Shown here piece by piece: positions 1 to 8,000 of a DNA stretch of 64,000 nt. A program made the position numbers and the translations under genes. The stretch is from positions 124,001 through 188,000 of the forward strand of contig NZ_SMZK01000002.1 in assembly GCF_005938085.1 (NCBI RefSeq), read 5' to 3'. Origin of the DNA: Haloterrigena sp. H1. Its GTDB lineage: Archaea > Halobacteriota > Halobacteria > Halobacteriales > Natrialbaceae. Below the pieces are notes generated by a model. That model had not been told where the DNA came from. It searched no databases and saw only the letters and a list, made by a program, of their open reading frames with translations. The stretch's first letter is position 1. The number at the start of each line of letters is the position of its first letter.

Positions 1-174
1 ACAGTTGTTCGGTCCGAGTTTAAGTTCCGTCGCCTCCCCCTCGTCGACGACTGTCTCGTTGCTGGTGTTGATGGCGATGACCGTCTCGTAGTTCGGGGGC
101 TTCTCCGGAGCGTTCTCAGTCAACCGCTCGACGAACGCTTCGCGGTCGAGTTCGTCGCCGCCTAGCGCTTTCGA
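1..174 (-). pseudogene. C-terminal fragment of an MBL-fold metallo-hydrolase (persulfide dioxygenase/rhodanese-like)
   Basis: On the minus strand 58 codons stay open to the window edge and read like the tail of haloarchaeal MBL-fold hydrolases of the persulfide dioxygenase group, with NAPEKPPNYETVIAIN and near the edge ELKLGPNNC. The frame is closed upstream by TAA at 175-177, there is no credible start, and it overlaps the end of the next gene by a few bases. I therefore read it as a 5'-truncated remnant. The real C-terminus lies left of the window. Family assignment rests on recognition of the tail motif only. Its neighbours (SoxB-like phosphoesterase and TauE exporter) fit a sulfur theme. 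Confidence 0.55.
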
Positions 175-1946
175 TTACGCCCTTCTTCAGGGAAGGCGTT
201 CCCACGAGGAATCATCGCCGTCTCGCAGTAGGCCTCACCGCTCTGATAATCGACGCCCGGTTGGATGAACGGATACGGCCCGTCGGCGGGCGTGTTCTGT
301 GCGCGGCCGCTGTCATCGGCCGTCTTGACCAGTCCCATCACCTCGTAGTCGACCGGCGAGCGCTCATCGAGGTACTTGACGATGACGTCGACCGGAATCG
401 TCCCGTTGTCCACCTGGACGTCCTGGAACGGAAACCCGCAATTACCTAAATCACGTTCGGGGTCGCCGGGCCGGCGAAACGTCGCCACCGAGTAGGTCTC
501 CTCGGGATCGACCGGCTCGCCGTCGATTCTCATCTCGACGAGGCGACGCCCACGCTTGGCCGTCGGGTCGACGGTCACCTCGACGTTCGAGGAGAAGTTC
601 CGGACTCGACCGTCCTCTTGGTCGTAGGGATACGGGGTGAAGTTGTCCTCGAGGAACTCCTCCATGTGACTCGTGAGTTGCTGGCCGTAGGCGACGCCGC
701 GAGCGACCGGCGTGGTCATCGGGAAGAACGTGTACAGCTGGCCGAGCGTGATCTCGCCGGGCGGAATGGCGGTCCCGTACCGAAATCCGTGTGAGACGGC
801 GAGGTCGGTGTCAAAATGCGCCTGCAGTGCGTCGTTGAACAGCGTGTTCCAGGCGCTCTCGAGGAACGACTGCCGGTAGAGCGGCGTTTTCGTCTCCCCA
901 ACGATCGTATCGAGGGGACGGTCGAGCGTTCCGGCTCCCCGCTCGAACCCGGGGTCGTCCGCAAAGAACGGCTCGCGAACAGCCTCGACCGTCTCCTGTG
1001 CATCGGCGTCCGGTTCCGGCGTGTGCTCGCCGTCCTCGGTGAGACAGTAGAGGTGGTGTCGGAACTGCACGTCACCGTCGCGCACGCGGAGGTCGACACG
1101 GCCGAGTGCCTCGCCCATCCCCGACTCGACGACCACCGTCTCGGTCTCCTCGACGACGATCGGGTCGTAGGTGTACTCGTGGGTGTGCGCGCTGAACATC
1201 ACGTCGACGCTCGGGCAGTCCTTGGCAGCCTGGACCATCCACGGGAGGCCGATCTCGGTGACGGCGACCACGACATCTGCACCATCTTCATGGGCGGCAT
1301 GCGCTGACTCTTCGAGCAGCGCGGGGTGTTTGCCGAAGCGGTATTTTCCCTCGTAGAACGCGGGCGCCATTCGGTCGACGTAGACGTTCGTCATCCCGAC
1401 GACGCCGACCGAAACTCCCCCAACGTCGAGGAGTTCGTAGGCGTCGTACAGTCGGTCGTCGGTCCCCCAGTCGTAGAGATTGTTCGCGAGGACGGGGGCG
1501 TCGAGTTCGTCCATCAGTTCCACAAAGTTGCCGTCCTCGGCAGCCTCGTTCGAGTAATCCCAGTTTCCTGGGACGTAGATGTCGGGGTCGATGTACTCGT
1601 TGATGGGATCGAGCATCGCCCGCCCGTCGGTGTAGGTCGTCACGGCGGAGCCGTGGAACGTGTCGCCGCTCATCAGCGTACAGATATCGTGGCCCGTGCG
1701 GAGTTCCTCGAGTTTGGCTGCGAGGAGCGGAACGCCGCCCCCGCGCTTGATGATGCGGTCGTCGTCTCCGAACTTGAAGCTCGGTTTCGACGTCGGGTTA
1801 TCGTAGTATACCTGGTAGCGTGGCGTGAGCTGCCCGTGGAGGTCGCTGACGTGCGCGAAGACGACGTCTGGGTCGCCCGCGCCGTCGCTGACAGGATCGC
1901 CACCGAGGGACTTCCACTCACTGATGGACGTCTCGTTCCCGTTCAT
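162..1946 (-). CDS. SoxB-like / 5'-nucleotidase-family metallophosphoesterase
   Basis: A 594-residue calcineurin-like dimetal phosphoesterase. Metal-ligand motifs are in order: DLHGQ near residue 36, SGDTFHGS near 93, PGNWDYS near 126 and SAHTHEY near 255. A 5'-nucleotidase C-terminal domain follows (SHGFRYGTAIPPGEITLGQL near 385). The usual GNHD motif is GNWDY here, resembling the GHWEF of SoxB thiosulfohydrolases, so the substrate may be a sulfur adduct rather than a nucleotide. No signal peptide is obvious at the ATG chosen. The TauE/SafE exporter starts about 270 bp away and diverges from it, and an MBL-fold fragment lies downstream, which supports a sulfur-metabolism context. A plain 5'-nucleotidase or cyclic phosphodiesterase remains possible. 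Confidence 0.8.
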   Translation of the reverse strand: MNGNETSISEWKSLGGDPVSDGAGDPDVVFAHVSDLHGQLTPRYQVYYDNPTSKPSFKFGDDDRIIKRGGGVPLLAAKLEELRTGHDICTLMSGDTFHGSAVTTYTDGRAMLDPINEYIDPDIYVPGNWDYSNEAAEDGNFVELMDELDAPVLANNLYDWGTDDRLYDAYELLDVGGVSVGVVGMTNVYVDRMAPAFYEGKYRFGKHPALLEESAHAAHEDGADVVVAVTEIGLPWMVQAAKDCPSVDVMFSAHTHEYTYDPIVVEETETVVVESGMGEALGRVDLRVRDGDVQFRHHLYCLTEDGEHTPEPDADAQETVEAVREPFFADDPGFERGAGTLDRPLDTIVGETKTPLYRQSFLESAWNTLFNDALQAHFDTDLAVSHGFRYGTAIPPGEITLGQLYTFFPMTTPVARGVAYGQQLTSHMEEFLEDNFTPYPYDQEDGRVRNFSSNVEVTVDPTAKRGRRLVEMRIDGEPVDPEETYSVATFRRPGDPERDLGNCGFPFQDVQVDNGTIPVDVIVKYLDERSPVDYEVMGLVKTADDSGRAQNTPADGPYPFIQPGVDYQSGEAYCETAMIPRGNAFPEEGRNRKR

Positions 1947-2219
1947 CGTGGCGCAGTCGCAGATACGTCCTCCTATTGTTCATGGGTTGTGGTTACTATT
2001 CGAAATACCGAACAAGATCCTCTACGAACACTGTGTCGCAGAAGATTGGACACGACGGCCGAGAAGCACTATCCCCGAGTTGGAAACAGAAACTCGGGGC
2101 GCAGTCGAAGTGTGATTTCAAAATGTGATAGGGGACATCTCCTTGCGGTTCTTAGGGACAATTAGCCTAAGCGAGGAAGGCATAATATCGTCTGTAAAGA
2201 TGCGACCGCTGACTCGCTC

Positions 2220-3020
2220 GTGGAGGCGGTACCGATGACTAGTAACTGGGTGACGACGGGATTGTCTACGGTCGTCATTCTGGTGGCATCCGCCATTCAC
2301 GGGATCGCCGGATTCGGCTTCGCACAAGTGTCGATGGGCCTGATGCCGCTGTTCCGGTCGCCTTCGAGTGCCTCGATCATCTTCACGGCGACGGCGGTCG
2401 TGAGTAACGCCCGCGTCTGGTGGAGCGTTCGAGAGGCGTTCGACTGGGAGAAGTGGATCGTCCCTGTCGGCGGCCTCGTCGTCGGGATGCCGCTCGGCAT
2501 CTACGTGTTCAGCCAGTTCAACAAAGCACAGATGCGCGTCGCTATCGGCGCAGTTCTCGTGCTCGCGGTTATTATCGTCGGCGCGACCCAGCAACTCGAC
2601 GTCGTCACCGACTGGATCGAGGACATGGACTACCGGCCGGGGAAGACAGTCGGCGCGACGGCCGGCCTGCTCGCCGGGATTTTCGGCGGCTCCGTCGCCG
2701 TCCCCGGCCCGCCGATGATCGTCTACGGGGCGTTCATGTCGGCAAGCGGGTTCTGGAGTGATGAGGAAATGAAGGCCACTTTCACGGCCTTCTTCGGGAC
2801 GCTCATGCTGTATCGTCTCGGGAGTCTCACGTACACGGGGGCCGTGACGACGCCGCTGATGATTGAGGCCGCAATAGCTGTTCCGATGGTGTTCCTCGGT
2901 GCGTGGGTCGGCGTATACATCTTCGACCACATCCCCGAGCGTATCTTCCAGTGGCTCGTGCTGGCGCTACTGACCGTGAACGCGTTTGTCCTCCTGTTTA
3001 CAGCAGTTCCGGAACTCTAA
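2220..3020 (+). CDS. TauE/SafE-family sulfite/anion exporter
   Basis: About 266 residues, almost wholly hydrophobic with around eight membrane segments. The duplicated signature GIAGFGFAQVS near residue 29 and GLLAGIFGGSVAVPGPPMIV near 150 is typical of TauE/SafE (DUF81) permeases, which export sulfite or related C-sulfonate anions. The listed start is GTG at 2220; an ATG at 2235 is equally likely. It diverges from the SoxB-like gene, so the pair may oxidise a sulfur compound and export the product. The substrate is inferred. Confidence 0.85.
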   Translation: MEAVPMTSNWVTTGLSTVVILVASAIHGIAGFGFAQVSMGLMPLFRSPSSASIIFTATAVVSNARVWWSVREAFDWEKWIVPVGGLVVGMPLGIYVFSQFNKAQMRVAIGAVLVLAVIIVGATQQLDVVTDWIEDMDYRPGKTVGATAGLLAGIFGGSVAVPGPPMIVYGAFMSASGFWSDEEMKATFTAFFGTLMLYRLGSLTYTGAVTTPLMIEAAIAVPMVFLGAWVGVYIFDHIPERIFQWLVLALLTVNAFVLLFTAVPEL

Positions 3021-3142
3021 CCGCGTCAAACTGTCGCCAGTTCGGGGAGGCGGTTCCGGTGCCTCCTTACCGAACTGGTTTCACTCGCTAAATCAGCACT
3101 CAGCGAGACGTACTCGCCGGCCGGTTTAGCCCGAGCTAACCA

Positions 3143-3298
3143 GTGACTTTCCGACTGGAAGACATAGGTACACCGTACCTCTGTCGACCGGAACACCGAC
3201 GATCGATTGAGAAGGCAGTTTCCGAGAAGCAGAGACACCACTACGATGGGATTGCTCAGAACGACACCATTCAGGACGCGATCAGTGACGGAGAGTGA
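3143..3298 (+). CDS. Small ORF or gene remnant, 51 aa
   Basis: A GTG-initiated frame of 51 codons (starts MTFRLEDIGTPYLCRPEHRR, ends DTIQDAISDGE) with coding-like composition between the exporter and the ion channel. I recognise no family. It could be a small protein or the end of a decayed gene. There is no clear ribosome binding site. Confidence 0.3.
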   Translation: MTFRLEDIGTPYLCRPEHRRSIEKAVSEKQRHHYDGIAQNDTIQDAISDGE

Positions 3299-3361
3299 GC
3301 ATCGATCGACCAGCACATCGACATCGCAGGTGACTCAGCCGACGCAACGAGGGGAGAGCCG

Positions 3362-4363
3362 ATGAACCCTGTTCCATTAGTCCTGGGTGTCGTCTTTCTC
3401 GTCGCTGCGGTCGGTGATCTCCTCTGGACAACACTCTGGGTAGAGGGTGGAGCGGGCCCGTTGACAACGCGAGTGATGGAGTGGGCGTGGCGGACGGCTC
3501 GAAAGCTCGGCAGTCGACGCTCTCGAGTTCTAACCCTCGCTGGTCCTATCACTCTCCTCCTCGGTCTAACGGTATGGATCGGACTCCTCTGGGCGGGCTG
3601 GACCTTCGTCTTCGCAGGGGCTGAGAACTCGCTCATCGACACGCGCGACCCAGGTCCGATTTCCTGGACCGAGCGCTTCTACTTCGTCGGCTACTCGTTA
3701 TTCACCTTGGGGAATGGGGACTTCACGCCGAAAGACGGAATCTGGCAGATCGTGACTAGCCTCACAACTGCGAGCGGGATGCTCTTCATCACGCTGATCG
3801 TCAGTTACGTGATCTCTGTCCTTGACGCCGTCGTGCAGAAACGGGCGTTCGCCAGCAACGTCAGTGGCCTCGGCCAGCGAGGCGAGACGATCGTCCGTAC
3901 CGCGTGGAACGGTGAGAAATTCGATGGCCTCGAACTTCTACTGAACTCGTTTACTACAGAGATCAACAAACTCACGACGAACCATCAGGCCTACCCGGTC
4001 TTACACTACTTCTATACCGACCAGCGTGAGTACGCAACCGTTCTCAGTATCGTCGCCCTCGACGAGGCCTTGACGCTCTTGCGGTTCGGCGTGTTGGTGG
4101 ACGAGCCGCCGAGTAAAGCCATCCTCGAAAACGCCCGGGCGAGTGTAGGGAATTACCTCCAATTGGTCACGTCGTCATTCGGTCATACAGCCGTGCAGGA
4201 GCCGCCTGCTCCCGGCTTCGATATCGTCCGTGACGTAGATGTCCCCACCGTTTCTGACGAGACGTTTTCCCAATCACTTACTGGGTCAGAGGAACGGCGA
4301 AAGAAATTGCTTGGACTTGTAGAGGCTGATGCGCGTGACTGGCCCCTCTCGGAAGATGATTGA
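3362..4363 (+). CDS. Two-TM ion channel (potassium-channel-like)
   Basis: 333 residues. An N-terminal membrane segment (residues 4-24), a second around 58-82, then a pore-loop sequence SLFTLGNGDFTP near residue 115 and a further membrane segment VTSLTTASGMLFITLIVSYV (about 132-155). The pore motif aligns with the K+ filter T-x-G-Y-G-D but has TLGNGD, so selectivity may differ. The last 170 residues are soluble and acidic, with no recognised RCK domain. ATG start follows a purine-rich stretch (gaggggagagccg). Likely a single-gene unit. Confidence 0.7.
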   Translation: MNPVPLVLGVVFLVAAVGDLLWTTLWVEGGAGPLTTRVMEWAWRTARKLGSRRSRVLTLAGPITLLLGLTVWIGLLWAGWTFVFAGAENSLIDTRDPGPISWTERFYFVGYSLFTLGNGDFTPKDGIWQIVTSLTTASGMLFITLIVSYVISVLDAVVQKRAFASNVSGLGQRGETIVRTAWNGEKFDGLELLLNSFTTEINKLTTNHQAYPVLHYFYTDQREYATVLSIVALDEALTLLRFGVLVDEPPSKAILENARASVGNYLQLVTSSFGHTAVQEPPAPGFDIVRDVDVPTVSDETFSQSLTGSEERRKKLLGLVEADARDWPLSEDD

Positions 4364-4427
4364 TTGATCCAAAAATGGCTCCTCCTCTGGGCCTCATCAA
4401 GAGGAACACCGTCGTGGTTCCGTGAAG

Positions 4428-4610
4428 TCACTCTGCGCCAGAGCGTTCGTAGTGGTAGAGGCAGGTCTGGGCGTACCGGGCGTACTTTCCGAACCGGTCT
4501 CGGAATGCAGCGGCAGCCGTCTCGTAGGAGTCCCCCATGTTATCCGGGAAGTAGCGTTCAACGAGTCGGCGCGTCCACGTATCTATCGGCACTGCCTCTA
4601 GGTGAGGGTG
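4428..4610 (-). pseudogene. C-terminal fragment of 8-oxoguanine DNA glycosylase / HhH-GPD glycosylase
   Basis: The minus strand encodes LEAVPIDTWTRRLVERYFPD and ends in KYARYAQTCLYHYERSGAE-stop. This matches the end of OGG1-type HhH-GPD glycosylases, where the PVD-W segment holds the catalytic aspartate. The frame is closed by TGA at 4611-4613, four bases from the left end of the IS701-type element. The catalytic lysine and HhH region are missing. It lies inside the left edge of a larger composite element. Confidence 0.6.
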
Positions 4611-4789
4611 TCATAGCTGTACTTCCGTGGTTTAACGCCACAGTTTACGGTGAGCGACCAGATTCTACAGGTTGAACTGATTGAGAAAAAGAACGGCGGG
4701 ATCAGTGGTGAATGGAAGCGGCACCCAGAGCTGCGGTCGCGCATACGCGTGTACTATGTGACAGAGTTCTGTCGGTATAGAGAAACCAA

Positions 4790-4822
4790 GAGAGCGCTGC
4801 CGCTCCAGCGGCAGGCGCTCTC
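4790..4822 (-). terminator. Hairpin downstream of the IS701 transposase
   Basis: Near-perfect stem AGAGCGC-TGCCGCT / AGCGGCA-GGCGCTCT with a 2-base loop and one bulge, just after the transposase stop codon on the minus strand. Probably a transcription terminator or an RNA structure at the 3' end. Confidence 0.5.
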
Positions 4823-4835
4823 GTCGAGGGAGTAG

Positions 4836-6281
4836 CTACCACGGAGAGTAGCTCTGAAGCATATACTCCGCTAACTCCTCTGCTCGGTCTCGATCACACC
4901 CCTTGTCTTCCATCAGCCCTTGAATCGCTGATTCTCGAACGATCTGGCCGATCACGTCCTCGAATGAGGAGAAGTCCGAGTGATTCGCACCGGTCTCAAG
5001 CCGTCGCCGTACTACGAATGCATGGGCTAACATCACCACCGCGAGGTGGTGATGAACGCCCTTCCAGGTTCGCCCTTGGTACTCGTCAGCACCGAGGTTT
5101 TGCTTGATATCTCTGTGGAACTGCTCTACGCACCAGCGGAGTTGTGCCCAGGACACTAACTCTTCCAGAGATGCCTCGTCAACACCCCAGCATATCCATG
5201 CTCTGAGTGCCCTGTTTTCTTCGTCTTCGTCATCGTTCTTCTCGTTCTTCAAGAGCAACCAGCCTGTTTCATCACTCACCCACCCTGTATCCCGGCGTTT
5301 CACCTCTCGAACTCGTGTTCGATAGAATTCACTGGAGAGGGATTCTTTGGTCCCTTCATTCCACGTAATTTCAGTCCAAGCGTCGTCGCCGAGTGTCTCG
5401 GCGACTTCCGCTGGTGTCTCTGACGTTACGTCTTCAGGATGAGCAGCGTGCTTCCGATTGGGATGTGCGTCTGGATGAATAAGGTCGGTGTCCTCAGGAA
5501 CGGTCCGGAACTCCGTCGGCGACACTTCTAGGACATATGGCTCAGAAATCGCCCGGAGTTTCCGTCTGAAACTCCGGGCTTCGCCGAAGAATCTGTCGGC
5601 AACGACACAGCCATGATTGATCTCGGTTGAGACTGCCTGTTCGACGAGTTCCAGGGCTAATTCAGGCTTCGATTGGTGTTCAGTGTCGGCAGGGACAGCT
5701 GTATTTTTCCGCCGCTGGGCGTAGCGTTCTCGTTCTTGCTGGCTCTCGTAGTCTGCATCATCACCGTCAGTCCATTTTTCGGACAGGAACAACCGCATCC
5801 CCAGTGGCCAGGTAAGTTGGTCAGCATTCTGCCGCTCGCCAGGTCTGGCGAGCGTGCAGTTGACCGTCACCTGGCAGTTGTCAAGTTTTCCAGTCACGCC
5901 ACACCACTGACGAGCGACACCGACACTGTCCTGTCCCGTCTTCGGGATGCCCATACCATCGACGATCAGTGCAGCTTCGTGCCCCTGGATCGCTTCGGGA
6001 ACGCGTTCCCGAAGCTCAGCCTCGACGCGTTCGTGTTCCCATGGACTCTCACGGACAAACCGTTCGAGCCGTTCCTGATCGATGTGCATTTTCTCGGCGA
6101 TGTCAGTGATGGTGTTGGGACTTCCGGGGCGCAGCAGGCCCCGGAAGTACCGGCCTGCGTTCAGCCATGTCCGTTCGTTTTTCGGCCATGTTGATCCATC
6201 TACCCGAGTCGTGAATGCTGAACGGTAGCTACTGAGAAACTGTAGTCCTTCGGCCTGACTGCGTGTCACATTGTTCGTCAT
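4836..6281 (-). CDS. IS701-family transposase
   Basis: 481 residues, full length for an IS701-type DDE transposase. The catalytic segments are visible: DGMGIPKTG near residue 109 (first Asp), VVADRFFGE near 227 (second Asp), and LRWCVEQFHRDIKQNLGADEYQGRTW near 387-412 (Glu in the RWxxEQFHRDxKQ context). It occupies most of the element and is followed by a hairpin. No frameshift or missing catalytic residue is seen, so the element may be active. Confidence 0.92.
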   Translation of the reverse strand: MTNNVTRSQAEGLQFLSSYRSAFTTRVDGSTWPKNERTWLNAGRYFRGLLRPGSPNTITDIAEKMHIDQERLERFVRESPWEHERVEAELRERVPEAIQGHEAALIVDGMGIPKTGQDSVGVARQWCGVTGKLDNCQVTVNCTLARPGERQNADQLTWPLGMRLFLSEKWTDGDDADYESQQERERYAQRRKNTAVPADTEHQSKPELALELVEQAVSTEINHGCVVADRFFGEARSFRRKLRAISEPYVLEVSPTEFRTVPEDTDLIHPDAHPNRKHAAHPEDVTSETPAEVAETLGDDAWTEITWNEGTKESLSSEFYRTRVREVKRRDTGWVSDETGWLLLKNEKNDDEDEENRALRAWICWGVDEASLEELVSWAQLRWCVEQFHRDIKQNLGADEYQGRTWKGVHHHLAVVMLAHAFVVRRRLETGANHSDFSSFEDVIGQIVRESAIQGLMEDKGCDRDRAEELAEYMLQSYSPW

Positions 6282-6399
6282 ACCTCTGCTGAGGCGTTCC
6301 CTGGCCGAAAATCAACTGCCGAAGCTAAACCTCGGAAGTACAGATAGAATGGGTCTCACGCCTACTATTCCGTACTCAGATTCGATAAGTACAGGTAAA

Positions 6400-6543
6400 T
6401 CACTTATTGATGAAACTGAAATCAGTACCACCACAGTCGGGACATGAGTCCTAATTTTTCGGTAGAGGGTCGATACTACTCGCCGCCTGTAAAACGAACT
6501 TACAGCTATCGCACTCGATGTATCCGTCCAATCCTAGATGCAT
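6400..6543 (-). pseudogene. Small zinc-ribbon protein with an in-frame stop
   Basis: The minus strand reads MHLGLDGYIECDSCKFV..., then an in-frame TAG, then DSCPDCGGTDFSFINK-stop. Two CxxC pairs (CDSC and CPDC) would form one zinc ribbon. The amber codon after about 31 residues should end translation. It sits inside cassette-like element A with its 3' end next to the TAAGTACAGG box, the same arrangement as the membrane-protein genes at 12248, 40346 and 61853. Confidence 0.45.
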
Positions 6544-6689
6544 ATTAGTCCTATTTCTACATGCCTCTTTTCGCAAAGTGATTTGGTATGAACGGATAGA
6601 AGTCAACACTCAGTTTGCATCCCCACTTATCGGCCAATTCACCATCGAAGTGAGTGTAATCAACACCGTGGGAAGAGTTCTGTGACACC

Positions 6690-6942
6690 TTCTCCGTCGA
6701 AGTCAAACGTTGCAATGGCCGAATGAAGTTTCTGGACGACCGGCCGTCCGACAGACCCTGTATGCTTACACTCGACAACAATCGCTCGTCGAGTCCCCGT
6801 CGACGACCTCCTCCATCAGAATGTCCCGCCCCCCATCAGCCGTTTTTGTGGCCTGCCGGACGTTTTCGTAACCGAGGTTTCGGAAGACATCCTCCATCAA
6901 ATCCTCGAACTCGAACCCAGAGAAATCATCCAAGACTGCCAT
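6690..6942 (-). pseudogene. Mrr-type restriction endonuclease N-terminal domain, frameshifted and truncated
   Basis: From ATG at 6942 the minus strand encodes a Mrr_cat-like start (FEFEDLMEDVFRNLGYENV... TKTADGGRDILME). Near 6782 the frame shifts, and the next frame continues with IVVECKHTGSVGRPVVQKL and HSAIATFDFDGEG. DGGRD and ECKH are the PD-(D/E)xK catalytic motifs (D...ExK). The gene is cut at the right terminus of element A and the C-terminal half is absent. It is non-functional as read, and a relic of a type IV-like restriction enzyme. Confidence 0.65.
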
Positions 6943-7022
6943 TTCGGAGATATCCAGAACACATTACTCAATTGCTAAATATGTTCTGAGTCGCTTGAGT
7001 GTGTCAGATAGCTATGGGTGGT

Positions 7023-7070
7023 GTTGGGTATTCACCCAACATACTTTTGCTGTTGGGCAACATCCCAACA
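7023..7070. promoter_or_regulatory. Paired palindromic operator of TumE/HTH module 1
   Basis: Two 18-bp palindromes, GTTGGG-N6-CCCAAC at 7023-7040 and 7052-7069, start 29 bp apart and lie immediately before the first gene. The likely ligand is the HTH protein of the module, giving autoregulation. Module 2 has the same geometry with different half-sites (18242-18288). Confidence 0.6.
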
Positions 7071-7078
7071 GATGAGGG

Positions 7079-7384
7079 ATGGGTCATGAACTCACGAATC
7101 GGTATACCCACGTCGAAGGCGGACTCGTTGAAAACGCCGTCATACGACGCACGACTGATACAAACGCCTACCCGTCCGGCTGGAAATACACACTTCACTT
7201 GGGCACGCTACAAGACCTGACGCTCATCCGCTACGACAACGCCCACGAAGACACCAAAGGCCATGAACTCCACACCGCTGCTGGCGATACTGGTCTCGAC
7301 TTTCCTGGAATGGAGGAACTCCTTGTTGAGTTCTGGGCCAATGCTGACGAATACTGGGACACCGCTGGCGGCAATCCGCCATGA
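7079..7384 (+). CDS. TumE-family (DUF6516-like) putative toxin, module 1
   Basis: 101 residues. The core NAYPSGWKYTLHLG and YDNAHEDTKGHELH closely matches the second copy at 17895-18233 (DAYPSGWAYKLHYG, YDNSHEDTKGHELH). Haloarchaeal proteins of this type are annotated as TumE-family toxin components and pair with a small winged-helix protein. The downstream HTH gene overlaps by four bases (ATGA), indicating translational coupling. The ATG at 7079 begins just after the operator palindromes. Toxic activity is inferred from family only. Confidence 0.65.
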   Translation: MGHELTNRYTHVEGGLVENAVIRRTTDTNAYPSGWKYTLHLGTLQDLTLIRYDNAHEDTKGHELHTAAGDTGLDFPGMEELLVEFWANADEYWDTAGGNPP

Positions 7385-7836
7385 CCCTATTGAAAACCAC
7401 ATCACCACACCAACCGATGACCACACTTCACATCACCGTCGGCGATCGAGCACAGGTTCGTAAGGACACTCTCCAGTTCATCCAAGACGCCGAAGCTGAT
7501 GAACTAGATCAGAGTGATGAGCAGGCAGTCCTCCAGTTCGGTACCTACGACGATCTCGTTGACAGTCTCACACCACTGCGTCTAACTCTCATTCAAGCGA
7601 TCGCTAAAGAGCACCCCTCGAGTATGCGTGAAGCTGCACGGCTCGTCGATCGCGATGTCTCTGATGTCCATGCAGACCTGAAGCATCTCGAAGTGCTTGG
7701 CATTCTCGAACTTGAAGAAGGTGGCCCTGGTGGCGCGATACAACCGATTGTCCCATTCGACAAAATCGAGATGCATATCGACTACCCCCTCCTTGACGAC
7801 GGCGACGTCGACAGTACTCCCGCCAGCGCAGATTAG
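7381..7836 (+). CDS. HVO_A0114-like HTH DNA-binding protein, module 1 (putative antitoxin)
   Basis: 151 residues. The central winged-helix segment (YDDLVDSLTPLRLTLIQAIA, then SSMREAARLVDRDVSDVHAD and LKHLEVLGILELEEGG) aligns with the module 2 protein at 17421-17870 (SSINETARVVDRDVKNVHEE). It probably represses its own operon through the palindromes at 7023-7070. The first Met may be internal: an ATG at 7417 would also give a folded domain, but the ATGA overlap with the upstream gene favours 7381. Confidence 0.7.
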   Translation: MTLLKTTSPHQPMTTLHITVGDRAQVRKDTLQFIQDAEADELDQSDEQAVLQFGTYDDLVDSLTPLRLTLIQAIAKEHPSSMREAARLVDRDVSDVHADLKHLEVLGILELEEGGPGGAIQPIVPFDKIEMHIDYPLLDDGDVDSTPASAD

Positions 7837-7861
7837 TTATCCATTTTTCGTTTGTCAGCAA

Positions 7862-7996
7862 CATGAATCCCTTGCAGAGGTCGAACCACTGCTGATCGGG
7901 GCAGCGCACGATGCATACTCAGCGTCTCTCTTGAACAAGAGTGGAATACCAGACGATGCGCTGATCAAAGGAGAGTCCCCGGCGTCCGCTAACTAA
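7862..7996 (+). pseudogene. C-terminal gene remnant, unknown
   Basis: An open frame ending at TAA encodes HESLAEVEPLLIGAAHDAYSASLL... and GESPASAN. Composition is coding-like and there is no start. It precedes the convergent regulator gene at 8001. I cannot assign a family. Confidence 0.3.
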
Positions 7997-8000
7997 CGAC

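Larger units (their letters stand above)
4617..6343 (-). mobile_element. IS701-family insertion sequence, complete
   Basis: 1727 bp. Terminal inverted repeats begin CTGTACTTCCG at the left and end CGGAAGTACAG at the right, with similarity continuing into GGTTTA. The element is flanked by a 4-bp duplication ATAG (4613-4616 and 6344-6347), the size expected for IS701. It carries one intact transposase on the minus strand. It is inserted in the left terminus of cassette-like element A. Confidence 0.88.
4605..6691. repeat. Cassette-like element A (GTGTCATAGAA termini), interrupted by the IS701-type element
   Basis: Left terminus AGGGTGTCATAGAATGGG is read across the IS insertion (4605-4616 plus 6344-6352). 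The right terminus at 6678-6691 is the inverted TTCTGTGACACC. Internally a GATAAGTACAGG box lies at 6384-6395, next to the 3' end of a small zinc-ribbon gene on the minus strand. Similar termini and boxes recur at 12138-12691, 40286-40341, 56702-57090 and 61754-61810. Without the IS the unit is about 360 bp. No target duplication is evident. Confidence 0.5.

Noticed and set aside
1326..2165. Long plus-strand frame opposite the SoxB-like gene
   Set aside because: Antisense shadow of a GC-rich gene; the minus frame has all family motifs.
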